Shown here piece by piece: positions 7,523 to 16,055 of a stretch of 51,834 nucleotides of DNA. Position numbers and translations under genes: made by a program. The notes under the pieces are model-generated. The model saw only the letters and a list, made by a program, of their open reading frames with translations, had not been told where the DNA came from and ran no database searches. Each line of letters opens with the position of its first letter. Within the stretch, counting starts at the first letter, position 1. The DNA comes from Gammaproteobacteria bacterium (GTDB lineage: Bacteria; Pseudomonadota; Gammaproteobacteria; Acidiferrobacterales; SZUA-150), in contig JAOUOD010000016.1 of the NCBI GenBank assembly GCA_029880545.1, positions 1-51,834 on the forward strand. Direction: 5' to 3'.

Positions 7523-8578
7523 ATGAATGGCTATCTGATTATTCGCTTCGCAACTGTATCGTTTTTGGTCTTTGGGTTATTGCAATTGCCGGTGGCTGCC
7601 TATGGATCAAAATATATCCAGGATGGAGTCATACTTCCCTGGGGATCCGCCGAGGAGGGGCTGGAGTATGTGCCGGATACTGGAAACTATATTCTTACCT
7701 ATAAAACCTATTACGCCGACGGCAGCGACATGTTGTACAGAATTGAATTCATTCCTGCCACAAAGATCAAGCCTGGGGTCAAATCCGTCTTCAAAATGAA
7801 CAAAAACGGCGACATAAGGTATAGCTATAAAGTAAAAAACGGAAGTTCAGCAGAACAGAAAATATTTAGCGTCAGGATGTTCGCGAGTGAAGCAAACACT
7901 GAAACCATGAATGGTCCGGACGGGTGGCTCGCAGATATATACCGGGTACACAACAGCTACGGCTCCGACTTAAGCAAAAAAAGATATATTGGCTCAAATG
8001 TTTATTGGCTTGATTTGACGAAAGGGAGCGCCAGCATTTCTCCGGGCGGGAGTATTGCGGATTTTGCCTACACCAGCCATGACCTCCCGGGCGTGGGAAA
8101 AATCGACTTGACCGGGCGTGTTGGCAAAGTTATGGGGTTTGCCGGCGAAGGTCCACAGGGTGAAATTGGCAAAAAATTTAACGCGCTCTATACCAACGAT
8201 TTTATCGTGTTGCCAACGGCGGTGGCATGGATTTCGGTGCCCACTCCTTTCAATGCTGCTGCCGTACTCGAAAAGGTTCAGCAACACATTAAGACAGAAC
8301 TGGTCGACCTCGGACAAATCAATGCTGATTTTGTGCAGGAACTGGACCGTTTGATTACCGCTGCAGTGGCTGCAATCAATACCGGCAATCTTGAAGCCGC
8401 CAGGCATGACATCAAGGCGCTTAAACAACTCCTTCATCGAGAGCATAAGGATGCGGAAGAAGAACGTCATGAAAATGACGGGGACGACGAGATTGCGCTG
8501 GACAAGGGCAGGATATCGAAGCTCGCTTCACGGGTGTTGATTTTCGATCTGGAATACGTTGAAGCACGCCTTAAATAG
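7523..8578 (+). CDS. Secreted protein of unknown function, partner of the LAS-type peptidase
   Basis: I do not recognise the family. It has 351 residues with a clear signal peptide (cleavage probably after PVAA, about residue 26). The middle part is beta-rich (FIPATKIKPGVKSVFKMNKNGDIRYSYKVKNG resembles a surface or adhesive beta-sandwich). From about residue 255 it becomes helical: AAVLEKVQQHIKTELVDLGQ, then an Ala-rich helix hairpin and a charged His/Glu stretch (HREHKDAEEERHENDGDDE) before a last helix. The helical tail loosely recalls FIMAH-type C-terminal domains; this is tentative. It starts 6 bases after the peptidase stop with AGAGGTAA as ribosome site, so co-expression and export with the peptidase are likely. 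Confidence 0.6.
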   Translation: MNGYLIIRFATVSFLVFGLLQLPVAAYGSKYIQDGVILPWGSAEEGLEYVPDTGNYILTYKTYYADGSDMLYRIEFIPATKIKPGVKSVFKMNKNGDIRYSYKVKNGSSAEQKIFSVRMFASEANTETMNGPDGWLADIYRVHNSYGSDLSKKRYIGSNVYWLDLTKGSASISPGGSIADFAYTSHDLPGVGKIDLTGRVGKVMGFAGEGPQGEIGKKFNALYTNDFIVLPTAVAWISVPTPFNAAAVLEKVQQHIKTELVDLGQINADFVQELDRLITAAVAAINTGNLEAARHDIKALKQLLHREHKDAEEERHENDGDDEIALDKGRISKLASRVLIFDLEYVEARLK

Positions 8579-8888
8579 AAATACGTTCATACAACCTGGA
8601 AAGGCGCATCTCTGTTATTGGGGTGCGCTAATTGAGGAATTGATGCCGTGCAAACAATGCAAAGTAGCGTCAAACGCGGCACAATGTATAGGGCCGCGTA
8701 AAAGCCCCGCATCGCTATCAAATCGTGTTTTCGGTACGGGTCTTTGTGGAGCGCTTAGCACCATCCCGCTGTACGGGTTCTATGTCGATGGAGTATTGCA
8801 AATACCGACGGTGTAGGCTTCAATCGAGCCTGTTCATTTGGTTCACCTCATTATTATTTATTCCGTGTAGTCGCCAGGCAGGTTATTG
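8579..8888. other. Non-coding stretch before the TSUP gene
   Basis: About 310 bases. An open frame ending at 8816 has no ribosome site and no recognisable protein. Two small hairpins are possible: GCGCA/TGCGC around 8603-8627 and AGGCT/AGCCT around 8816-8832, which could end the upstream operon. Nothing else is recognised. Confidence 0.5.
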
Positions 8889-9638
8889 ATGGAAATCTGG
8901 GAAATTGGTTTATTGATTGTCGTCGGTGCCTTTGCCGGTTGGCTCAACGTGATGGCCGGTGGCGGGTCTCTATTATCCGTGCCCGTCATGTTGTTTATGG
9001 ATATCCCGGGTCCTGTTGCCAACGGCACGAATCGCATCGCCATACTCGCGCAGAACATTACTGCCGTATATACCTTCTTCCGCAAGGGCTACTCGGATTT
9101 CAGGCTGGGCTTAAGCCTGGCGTTTGCCGCTTCCATTGGTGCGGTGGGCGGCGCCTTGGTTGGCGTGAAGATAACCGGCGAATTGTTCGACTACCTGCTG
9201 GCTGCGGTGATGGTCGCAGTCATGATTATCATGTCGACCGAAAAGAAGTCCGGCAACAACGCTATCCCTGAAAGCGAAGTACCGAAGAACTTGGTCTGGG
9301 GTCACGTGTTAATGATTGGCGCCGGTTTCTGGGGCGGCATGATTCATATTGGGGTGGGGTTTATCCTGATGCCGATTTTGAGTCGTGTCATGGGCTTCAG
9401 CCTTGTGCGCGTTAACATGTATAAGGTCTTCATTGTGCTGGTTTACACCGTTATTGCGCTGGCAATTTTTGCTACACGATTGGAACTGGTATGGTGGGCC
9501 GGGCTCGGTCTTGCGATCGGCAATTCCATCGGCGGCTGGTATGGAGCACACACTACGGTGCATAAGGGTGAGACATGGATACGCTGGGTGATGAACATCA
9601 CGCTGACAGCGTTTATCATTAAGCTGTTATTCTTCTAA
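8889..9638 (+). CDS. TSUP (TauE/SafE) family membrane permease
   Basis: A 249-residue integral membrane protein of the TauE/SafE family, which exports sulfite, sulfoacetate or related organosulfur and carboxylate anions. It has about eight hydrophobic segments and the family N-terminal sequence GAFAGWLNVMAGGGSLLSVPV with GTNRIAILAQN, plus the repeat GGMIHIGVGFILMPIL in the second half. The start is the ATG at 8889 with AGG seven bases upstream. It converges with the TRAP operon 57 bases away. The substrate is not shown by the sequence; the TRAP neighbour may be coincidental. Confidence 0.87.
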   Translation: MEIWEIGLLIVVGAFAGWLNVMAGGGSLLSVPVMLFMDIPGPVANGTNRIAILAQNITAVYTFFRKGYSDFRLGLSLAFAASIGAVGGALVGVKITGELFDYLLAAVMVAVMIIMSTEKKSGNNAIPESEVPKNLVWGHVLMIGAGFWGGMIHIGVGFILMPILSRVMGFSLVRVNMYKVFIVLVYTVIALAIFATRLELVWWAGLGLAIGNSIGGWYGAHTTVHKGETWIRWVMNITLTAFIIKLLFF

Positions 9639-9695
9639 ACAGCGGCCCCGGCAAATTGTTCCTGGCCAGGCAGGCCATTACCGATATATCACCTT

Positions 9696-11102
9696 TTAGG
9701 TAAAGCCCATCTGGCCCGGCAGCCACAGTACAATTTGCGGCATACTGATTAACACGGCAATGGTGATGACGTCAGCAACAAAAAATGGCGTTGCGCCTTT
9801 GAATACATCCTGTACGGTACATTCCGGACGAACACCAGCCACGACGAAACAGTTCAAACCAATCGGTGGTGTTATCAAACACAGCTCGGCCATCTTGACA
9901 ATAATGATACCGAACCAGATTGAGGCGCCGACACCGGAAACACCGAAGGCGGATTCTGCAGCGGTCACGCCCGGACCACCGTTAAGCGCCATCACCGCGG
10001 GATAAACTACCGGTAGGGTTAACAGCAGCATACCGATGGCATCCATGAACATGCCCAGCACGGCGTAAGCCAGCAGGATCATGATCAGGATCAGCATCGG
10101 GCTCATGTGCAGGCTGGTCAGCCAGTCTGAAAATGCGCTCGGCAGGTCGGCAAAACCCAGGAAGCGAACATAGAGCAATACACCCCAGATGATGGAGAAG
10201 ATCATGACGGTGAGCTTTGCGGCTTCCATCAATGATCCGCGCAGTTCATTCCAGCGCATGCCTTTACGTATCGCCATAACCAGGATAATAAATGCGCCGA
10301 GGGAGCCTGCTTCTGTTGGCGTACCAACGCCGCCATAAATGCAGATAATAATAATCGCGATGACGGCGAACATGGGTAGTGTGCCGGGTAAGCTTTGGAA
10401 GCGTTGCTTCCAGGTATAGCCGGTCACGGGTGGGCCGAAGTCTTTGCGCAATTTCGCAAGAAAAATCACCAGGCCGGCGTAAATGACAGCGGAAACCAGG
10501 CCAGGCAGGAAACCGGCCATGAGTAATGCGCCGACATCCTGCTCGACGATGATGGCGTAAATAACCAGGATGGCAGACGGCGGAATCAGCGAGGCCAGCG
10601 TACCACCGGCGGCGACAACACCCGCGGCAAAGCGTTTGTCATAACCCAGCTTGAGCATTTCCGGAATGGCAATGCGGGCGAATACCGCGGAGGTTGCCAC
10701 TGAAGCGCCGGACACTGCGGCAAAGCCGGCGGTTGAGAAAACCGTCGCCACGCCCATACCGCCGGGTAGCCAGCCCAGCCAGCGCTTGGCCGCTTCAAAC
10801 AGCGCCTTGGTCAGCCCCGCATGATAGGCCAGGTAGCCGATCAGGATGAAAGTCGGGATCAGGGACAGGGCAAGGCTGGAGACCTTGGAATGGGGGATGG
10901 TACCCGCCATTTTGATGGTGACCAGCAGGCCTTTTTCAAAGCCGAGCTTGGCGGCGAATATCCAGAGTAAACCACAGAAGCCGGCGAGAGCAGCAGCAAA
11001 CGCGACGCGTACGCCGATAACGACCAGCAGCAACATCAGCCCGGTAATCCACAGGCCAATGCCAATGGTATCGATGTTTGTCATGTACTCCGCCAGGTCC
11101 AT
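9696..11102 (-). CDS. dctM: TRAP transporter large permease subunit DctM
   Basis: A 468-residue, roughly 12-helix DctM subunit. With DctQ it forms the Na+-coupled TRAP transporter that imports organic acids delivered by the periplasmic protein DctP. Characteristic segments are the glycine-rich ASGASVATSAVFARIAIPEMLKLGYDKRFAAGVVAAGGTLASLIPPSAILVIYAIIVEQ region (about 130-190) and GVGTPTEAGSLGAF (about 265-278). The ATG at 11102 overlaps the dctQ stop by one base. It is slightly longer than the usual ~430 residues, mainly at the N-terminus. It ends the dctPQM operon. Confidence 0.95.
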   Translation of the reverse strand: MDLAEYMTNIDTIGIGLWITGLMLLLVVIGVRVAFAAALAGFCGLLWIFAAKLGFEKGLLVTIKMAGTIPHSKVSSLALSLIPTFILIGYLAYHAGLTKALFEAAKRWLGWLPGGMGVATVFSTAGFAAVSGASVATSAVFARIAIPEMLKLGYDKRFAAGVVAAGGTLASLIPPSAILVIYAIIVEQDVGALLMAGFLPGLVSAVIYAGLVIFLAKLRKDFGPPVTGYTWKQRFQSLPGTLPMFAVIAIIIICIYGGVGTPTEAGSLGAFIILVMAIRKGMRWNELRGSLMEAAKLTVMIFSIIWGVLLYVRFLGFADLPSAFSDWLTSLHMSPMLILIMILLAYAVLGMFMDAIGMLLLTLPVVYPAVMALNGGPGVTAAESAFGVSGVGASIWFGIIIVKMAELCLITPPIGLNCFVVAGVRPECTVQDVFKGATPFFVADVITIAVLISMPQIVLWLPGQMGFT

Positions 11103-11728
11103 TATCTTGTCTCCTCAGCTTTTGAGCTGGAGACAGATTCAGCTTCCTTGGCGGCAACGGTAGCAGCATCTTCAACGAGCGGAATGGCTACAGGTTGTTC
11201 ACTGTTTTCTTTCAGGGCGCGCGCATATCCCCACACCTGTAACATCAGGCGAATGGACAACACGCTTAAGGCAACCGGTACAACCAGCTTCGCAGGCCAG
11301 GTTGGCAAATCAATATCAAGCGAGGAATCGCCCAGTTGATAGGCGCGAAGGAAGTGCAGGTATGAACCGTAGGTTAGTAACAGGGTAATGATCAGCATCA
11401 AGACCACGGATACAAGCTCGGTAAACCATAACCAGCGACCGCGCAAGTGCCCGACAAGAATATCCATCCGGATATGGCCGCCTTCTCGCTTGGTATAGGC
11501 AATACCAAGAAAAGCCATAAAGGCCATTGCCTGTTCAACCCAGTCGATGTAGCCATTAATGGGCAGGTCCAACAACCACCGACCCAGTACATTGGTTACA
11601 GCAAGAAAAACCAGCAAAAAGATTACGAAACCGCCAAGCAGGTTCATCGCGGATTCGAGTTTGAAGAACAGGCGATCAGCGCGACTGAGCCTGCTGTTAT
11701 CTTCGAAGATGGTGGTCGAACTGGGCAT
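11102..11728 (-). CDS. dctQ: TRAP transporter small permease subunit DctQ
   Basis: About 208 residues with four hydrophobic helices (the first around AMNLLGGFVIFLLVFLAVTNVLGRWLL). The conserved DctQ segment YIDWVEQAMAFMAFLGIAYTKREGGHIRMDILV follows. It is the small membrane subunit that holds DctM for substrate transfer. The start is the ATG at 11728 with AGG about eight bases upstream; a TTG at 11761 would begin inside the dctP-dctQ hairpin and is not favoured. It ends in a Ser/Glu/Lys-rich cytoplasmic tail (EAESVSSSKAEETR) longer than usual. Its stop overlaps the dctM ATG. Confidence 0.92.
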   Translation of the reverse strand: MPSSTTIFEDNSRLSRADRLFFKLESAMNLLGGFVIFLLVFLAVTNVLGRWLLDLPINGYIDWVEQAMAFMAFLGIAYTKREGGHIRMDILVGHLRGRWLWFTELVSVVLMLIITLLLTYGSYLHFLRAYQLGDSSLDIDLPTWPAKLVVPVALSVLSIRLMLQVWGYARALKENSEQPVAIPLVEDAATVAAKEAESVSSSKAEETR

Positions 11729-11758
11729 GAAACGGCCTATTTGAAAATCTTTTGAATA

Positions 11759-11787
11759 CAAAAAACGGCTGTATTAGAACAGCCGTT
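11759..11787 (-). terminator. Intercistronic terminator/attenuator between dctP and dctQ
   Basis: On the minus strand AACGGCTGT, loop TCTAAT and ACAGCCGTT form a 9-bp stem that runs into TTTTTT. This is a rho-independent-terminator shape inside the dctPQM operon, 50 bases after the dctP stop. It would let dctP mRNA accumulate over dctQM. Confidence 0.8.
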
Positions 11788-11838
11788 CGTAATTATAGCC
11801 ACACTCAATCGTAAAAGTATGGCTCTGCTGCCGAATAA

Positions 11839-12840
11839 TTACTTGTTAACCAGCTTCTGGGTATAGTCAAACAGTTCCTTGGCGTTAAATTCCGCGCTGT
11901 TTTCCTTCACCCAGTCTTCACGCACGGAAGCGGCCAGTTCATTCAGCTCTTTGGTCTGGGCTTTGGTGAAAGTGATCTTCTTCAGACCCGCTGCTTTCAC
12001 CTCGGCTTCGTACTTGCTTACGGTATTGCTGTTATAGTTGCTTACGTAAAAATCGATAGCTTCTTTAACAGAACCCAACAGGGCTTTTTTATGCGCGGGT
12101 TTCAGTGAATCAAGTGCATTTGTGTTCACAACAACTGGACAATCTGCAGTACCCAGGTTCAGGTTGGTTGTGTACCATTTTCCAACTGCGTAGGTTTTGG
12201 TTGCCAGGTGCGCGTGGGGCGCGAAAGAAGCCGCATCGATTACACCCGAGTCCATGGACTGGCGTACTTCAGCGAACGGAACACCGGTTTTGACGGCGCC
12301 TTTCTTGCCCAGCACACCCATGATGCCGCCCGGCCCGCGAATACGCATGCCTTTGAAGCCATCCAGGTTTTGAAGAGGCTCAGTTTTGCTGATGATGTTG
12401 TACTGCGGCATCGGGCTGGGCATCAGCAGTGTGGCGTTCCAGCGCGCCAGGTCTTTTGCAACGATAGGATGTTTGTAGATCTCGGCCTGTATTGCGGCAA
12501 TGCGAGCCAGTGATAATTCTTTTGAAAAAGGCAATTCAGATACGGTAATGGTCGGGTTCTTTTTGCTGTGATAGAACGAGCAGAATTGCGCCATCTCAAA
12601 TGCGCCGATGGAAATGCCATCGAGGTTTTCTTTCGATTTGGAAAGGCCACCGTAAGAGATCTTCAGCTTGAAGTCGCCGTTGGTTTTTTTATCAACCAGT
12701 TCGGCCAGTTTCTCTACGTGCTCGGTGAAGGCGCGACGTTTTCCCCATAAAGAAACATTCCATTCGGTGGCCGCCATTACTTCAGCAGATGCGAATCCAG
12801 CCAGCACTGTTAATACTACCGCGGTTTTCTTGTTAAGCAT
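11839..12840 (-). CDS. dctP: TRAP transporter substrate-binding protein DctP
   Basis: A 333-residue periplasmic binding protein with a signal peptide (MLNKKTAVVLTVLAGFASAEVMA). The DctP core includes GMRIRGPGGIMGVLGKKGAVKTGVPFAEVRQSMDSGVIDAA (about 165-205), which contains the conserved ligand-carboxylate arginine region. It captures an organic anion and passes it to DctQM. The ATG at 12840 has AAGGGG about eleven bases upstream. First gene of the minus-strand operon; about 350 bases upstream are free for its promoter. The exact ligand (dicarboxylate, sialic acid, keto acid or other) cannot be read. Confidence 0.92.
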   Translation of the reverse strand: MLNKKTAVVLTVLAGFASAEVMAATEWNVSLWGKRRAFTEHVEKLAELVDKKTNGDFKLKISYGGLSKSKENLDGISIGAFEMAQFCSFYHSKKNPTITVSELPFSKELSLARIAAIQAEIYKHPIVAKDLARWNATLLMPSPMPQYNIISKTEPLQNLDGFKGMRIRGPGGIMGVLGKKGAVKTGVPFAEVRQSMDSGVIDAASFAPHAHLATKTYAVGKWYTTNLNLGTADCPVVVNTNALDSLKPAHKKALLGSVKEAIDFYVSNYNSNTVSKYEAEVKAAGLKKITFTKAQTKELNELAASVREDWVKENSAEFNAKELFDYTQKLVNK

Positions 12841-13191
12841 GTTTCGGATTCCCCTTGCAGTGTCGAGTCGTGAGAATAAATAGTAGAAAATATCCCTGGA
12901 GTTTTCAATTTTATGGCAACTTGAAAAGACAAAATAAGGATGCCCTTATATTACCGGGTGATTGTTATCGATGGTTATACCTTAAAACGGCATCCAATAC
13001 CTGAACTGCGATTTCATATCCTGTATGGAATGAGTGTTTTGAGCGCGACCACGCTGCCGTTTATTGAGGCAGAAGAGATACAACTAAAGCGATGGCTTGT
13101 TCGAAGCTCAAAATGCACGTGTCGGCGTCAATCGAGCCCCGGTTATGACTGCTGATTTTTCCTTGGCCCGTCCTAGTTGTAGCAGGCCGAA
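12841..13191. other. Non-coding stretch upstream of dctP
   Basis: About 350 bases between the hybrid kinase stop and the dctP start, both on the minus strand. It should hold the dctP promoter and the end of the kinase transcript. I could not identify a clear terminator or promoter; a 71-codon plus-strand frame at 12940 resembles nothing I know. Confidence 0.5.
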
Positions 13192-15975
13192 TCAGGTCTG
13201 TACGCTGGATGCAATACCGTTGATGACCTGGTCGAGACTGGCATCGAACTGCCGGGTATCCGGGTTGCTGGTTTCGTCGCGCAGTTGTTTTTCCAGGGTA
13301 GTGGCGTTTTCAAACAGGTTGATGGCGCCGAGACTGCCGGCCACGCCCTTGATGGAATGCACCAGGCGGATAGCATCTTCCCGGCTGCCGTTTTCCAGTT
13401 GTTCCCGAAGTGCCTGACTGGCGCTGCTGTACTGGTCGAGAAACTTGATCAGTAATTTGTAAAGCAGGGCGCTGTTGCCACGTACTTGCGCCAGTGCGAT
13501 CTTGAGATCGAAGCCCGGGATCGAATCCGGCAAGGGGTTGTCGCTCATTGTCTGGTTCTCTGTGGTTGATGCGTTGAGTCGTTTGCCCGGCGCAGTCCAT
13601 TCAATCAGGGCCTGGTAAAGTTTGTTCGGTTCTATCGGTTTGGTCAGGTGCGCATTCATTCCGGCCGCCAGGCTTTTTTCACGATCTGATTCCATGGCGT
13701 GGGCAGTCATGGCGATGATTGGCAACTCGTTGTAACGCGGGTTATTGCGAATGTGGCGGGTGGCTTCAAGCCCGTCCATTTCCGGCATTTGAACATCCAT
13801 TAACACCAGGTCGAATTGGTTGCTCTCAAGCCTGGCAAACGCTTCCTTGGCAGAATCGGCGGTTGTCACCCTGACGCCCTGGCTTTCCAGGAGATCTGCG
13901 GCAATCATCTGGTTGATTTCGTTGTCATCAACGAGCAAGACGTGCTTGTTGGCAATTTTCTCGATTCCGGGAATCGTGTCGGTCGAGTCGGCAGCTTCCT
14001 GTTTTCCCGGGTCCAGTTCAGCAACGCCAAGGCAGTTGCAGATGGCGTTCAGCAGTGTCGAATTGTTGAACGGCTTGCCGAGGTAGGCATCGGCCTTGTA
14101 TGCGGAGTCCTGATCCGATACGGCATCAATGCCGAATGCCGTGCACAACACGATTTTTGGCTGAATCTTGATGGCCGGAGTCTCTTTTATTGCCGCCATT
14201 GTTTCCAATCCGTCGAGTCCCGGCATGCGCCAGTCGAGCAACACGACCTTGTAGGCGTTGTCCGCCGTTGCATTGGCTCTGGCGAGCATTTCCAGGGCCT
14301 GCTTGCCACCGCCGGCATCGTCAACCTGCATGCCGAGTGCGCGGATGGTATCAGTGGCTACCAGTCTTGCCGTCGGGTTGTCGTCCACTACCAGTACGCG
14401 AATACTCCCGAGGCTGGGCCGGGTATAGGCGTAGCCGGGATCTGGCACCGAATCATGCTTCAGGGGCACGGTGAAACTGAACGTGCTGCCTTTGCCTTCT
14501 TCGCTGGCCACGCTGATTTCGCCGTGCATGAGGCTGACCAGGTAACGGCTGATCACCAGGCCAAGTCCGGTTCCGCCATATTTCCGGCTGATGGAGCCAT
14601 CAGCCTGTTTGAACGGCGTGAATAGATTTTCCTGTTGTTCCTTGCTCATGCCAATACCGGTATCAGCGATGGAAAAATTAATGTTGTACTCATCGTTTTT
14701 GCGCTCGGTGACTCGCACATCCATTACCACTTCGCCTTCCTGGGTAAACTTGATGGCATTGGCAAGCAGGTTGGTGAGAACCTGGCTCAGTCGTAACGAA
14801 TCACCGATCATGTTTACCGGTACGGCCGGGTCGGTGCGGAACAGTACTTCAATATTATTTTCGAGGGCGCGATAACCGATAATGGTGGCAAGCTCATTCA
14901 ATGTTTTATGCAGGTTGAACGGGATCGATTCCAGTTCCAGCTTTCCGGCCTCAATCTTGGAAAAGTCCAGGATATCATTGATGATGCCAAGCAGGTTCTT
15001 GGACGAGCTTTCGATTTTCTTGAGGTAGTCGCGTGTTTTGGGATCAAGGTTTCCTTTTAACGCGAGATAGGACAAGTTGATGACCGCGTTCATCGGCGTA
15101 CGAATTTCGTGACTCATGTTTGCCAGAAAATCCGCCTTGGCCCGCGCCGAATCTTCGGCAAAATTTCGCGCCTCGATCAACGCGCGTTCGGCTGCCTTGC
15201 GCTCGGTAATATCGCGGACGATGCCCGAGAACAGGCGTTCGCCGTCAATTTCCATCTCGCTGACTGCCAGCTCAAGCGGAAACGTTGTGCCATTCTTGCG
15301 CAGACCTGCCACTTCACGGCCGAGACCGATAATGCGGGCCTTGCCCGTGGTCATGTAGTTGTGCAGGTAGCCATCATGCTCGGTGGCATAGGGGTCCGGC
15401 ATCAGCCGGTTGATATTGCTGCCGATGACTTCTGCTGCGGTGTAGCCGAATATTTTTTCTGCGGCCCGGTTAAAGCTCTGTACGGTGCCTAGTGCGTCAA
15501 TGGTGATAATGCCGTCAATAATGTGTTCCAGCACTGCCCGTTGACGGATCTCGGCGGCCTGTAACGCGCGTTCGGCTGCCTTGCGCTCGGTAATATCGCG
15601 GACGATGCCCGAGAACAGGCGTTCGCCGTCAATTTCCATCTCGCTGACTGCCAGCTCAAGCGGAAACGTTGTGCCATTCTTGCGCAGACCTGCCACTTCA
15701 CGGCCGAGACCGATAATGCGGGCCTTGCCCGTGGTCATGTAGTTGTGCAGGTAGCCATCATGCTCGGTGGCATAGGGGTCCGGCATCAGCCGGTTGATAT
15801 TGCTGCCGATGACTTCTGCTGCGGTGTAGCCGAATATTTTTTCTGCGGCCCGGTTAAAGCTCTGTACGGTGCCTAGTGCGTCAATGGTGATAATGCCGTC
15901 AATAATGTGTTCCAGCACTGCCCGTTGACGGATCTCGGCGGCCTGTAACGCGCGTTCAGTTTTGGTCTGGCTCAA
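13192..15975 (-). CDS. Hybrid sensor kinase: PAS-PAS-HisKA-HATPase-REC-REC-HPt
   Basis: About 927 residues. Two identical PAS domains (10-137 and 138-265) come first, then a dimerisation domain with the phosphorylatable His in FLANMSHEIRTPMN (about 289) and an ATPase with DTGIGM and GGTGLGL. Two receivers follow (LLDWRMPGLDG, Asp about 581; LVLMDVQMPEMDG, Asp about 727) and a C-terminal HPt with LVHSIKGVAG (His about 873). This is a complete phosphorelay of the BarA/EvgS kind, with an extra receiver. There is no membrane segment, so it should be cytoplasmic and sense through PAS. The start is taken as TTG 15975 because AGGGGGT lies five bases upstream; TTG 16059, overlapping the upstream kinase stop, is the alternative. 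The final output regulator is not nearby. Confidence 0.9.
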   Translation of the reverse strand: MSQTKTERALQAAEIRQRAVLEHIIDGIITIDALGTVQSFNRAAEKIFGYTAAEVIGSNINRLMPDPYATEHDGYLHNYMTTGKARIIGLGREVAGLRKNGTTFPLELAVSEMEIDGERLFSGIVRDITERKAAERALQAAEIRQRAVLEHIIDGIITIDALGTVQSFNRAAEKIFGYTAAEVIGSNINRLMPDPYATEHDGYLHNYMTTGKARIIGLGREVAGLRKNGTTFPLELAVSEMEIDGERLFSGIVRDITERKAAERALIEARNFAEDSARAKADFLANMSHEIRTPMNAVINLSYLALKGNLDPKTRDYLKKIESSSKNLLGIINDILDFSKIEAGKLELESIPFNLHKTLNELATIIGYRALENNIEVLFRTDPAVPVNMIGDSLRLSQVLTNLLANAIKFTQEGEVVMDVRVTERKNDEYNINFSIADTGIGMSKEQQENLFTPFKQADGSISRKYGGTGLGLVISRYLVSLMHGEISVASEEGKGSTFSFTVPLKHDSVPDPGYAYTRPSLGSIRVLVVDDNPTARLVATDTIRALGMQVDDAGGGKQALEMLARANATADNAYKVVLLDWRMPGLDGLETMAAIKETPAIKIQPKIVLCTAFGIDAVSDQDSAYKADAYLGKPFNNSTLLNAICNCLGVAELDPGKQEAADSTDTIPGIEKIANKHVLLVDDNEINQMIAADLLESQGVRVTTADSAKEAFARLESNQFDLVLMDVQMPEMDGLEATRHIRNNPRYNELPIIAMTAHAMESDREKSLAAGMNAHLTKPIEPNKLYQALIEWTAPGKRLNASTTENQTMSDNPLPDSIPGFDLKIALAQVRGNSALLYKLLIKFLDQYSSASQALREQLENGSREDAIRLVHSIKGVAGSLGAINLFENATTLEKQLRDETSNPDTRQFDASLDQVINGIASSVQT
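15181..15948 (-). repeat. Perfect 384-bp tandem duplication of a PAS-encoding unit
   Basis: Bases 15181-15564 and 15565-15948 are identical by eye over the full 384 bases (128 codons, in frame). The first nine bases of the unit recur at 15949. No synonymous change separates the copies, so the duplication is very recent, maintained by gene conversion, or an assembly product. Confidence 0.95.
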
Positions 15976-16055
15976 TATGCACCCCCTGTATTGCCTAAAC
16001 AGCCATCCAGGCCATCGGAAAACGGGGTTGGCTCCAATGTCGGAATCCTGGCTGA

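Noticed and set aside
8559-8816. 85-codon frame before the TSUP gene
   Set aside because: It begins inside the preceding gene in another frame, has no ribosome site and no known domain.
12940-13155. 71-codon plus-strand frame in the dctP upstream region
   Set aside because: No ribosome site before its start and no similarity I can recognise.
15181-15948. Short-repeat array (CRISPR-like)
   Set aside because: The repeat is one long in-frame 384-bp duplication of a PAS domain with no spacers. No CRISPR array is seen anywhere in the window.
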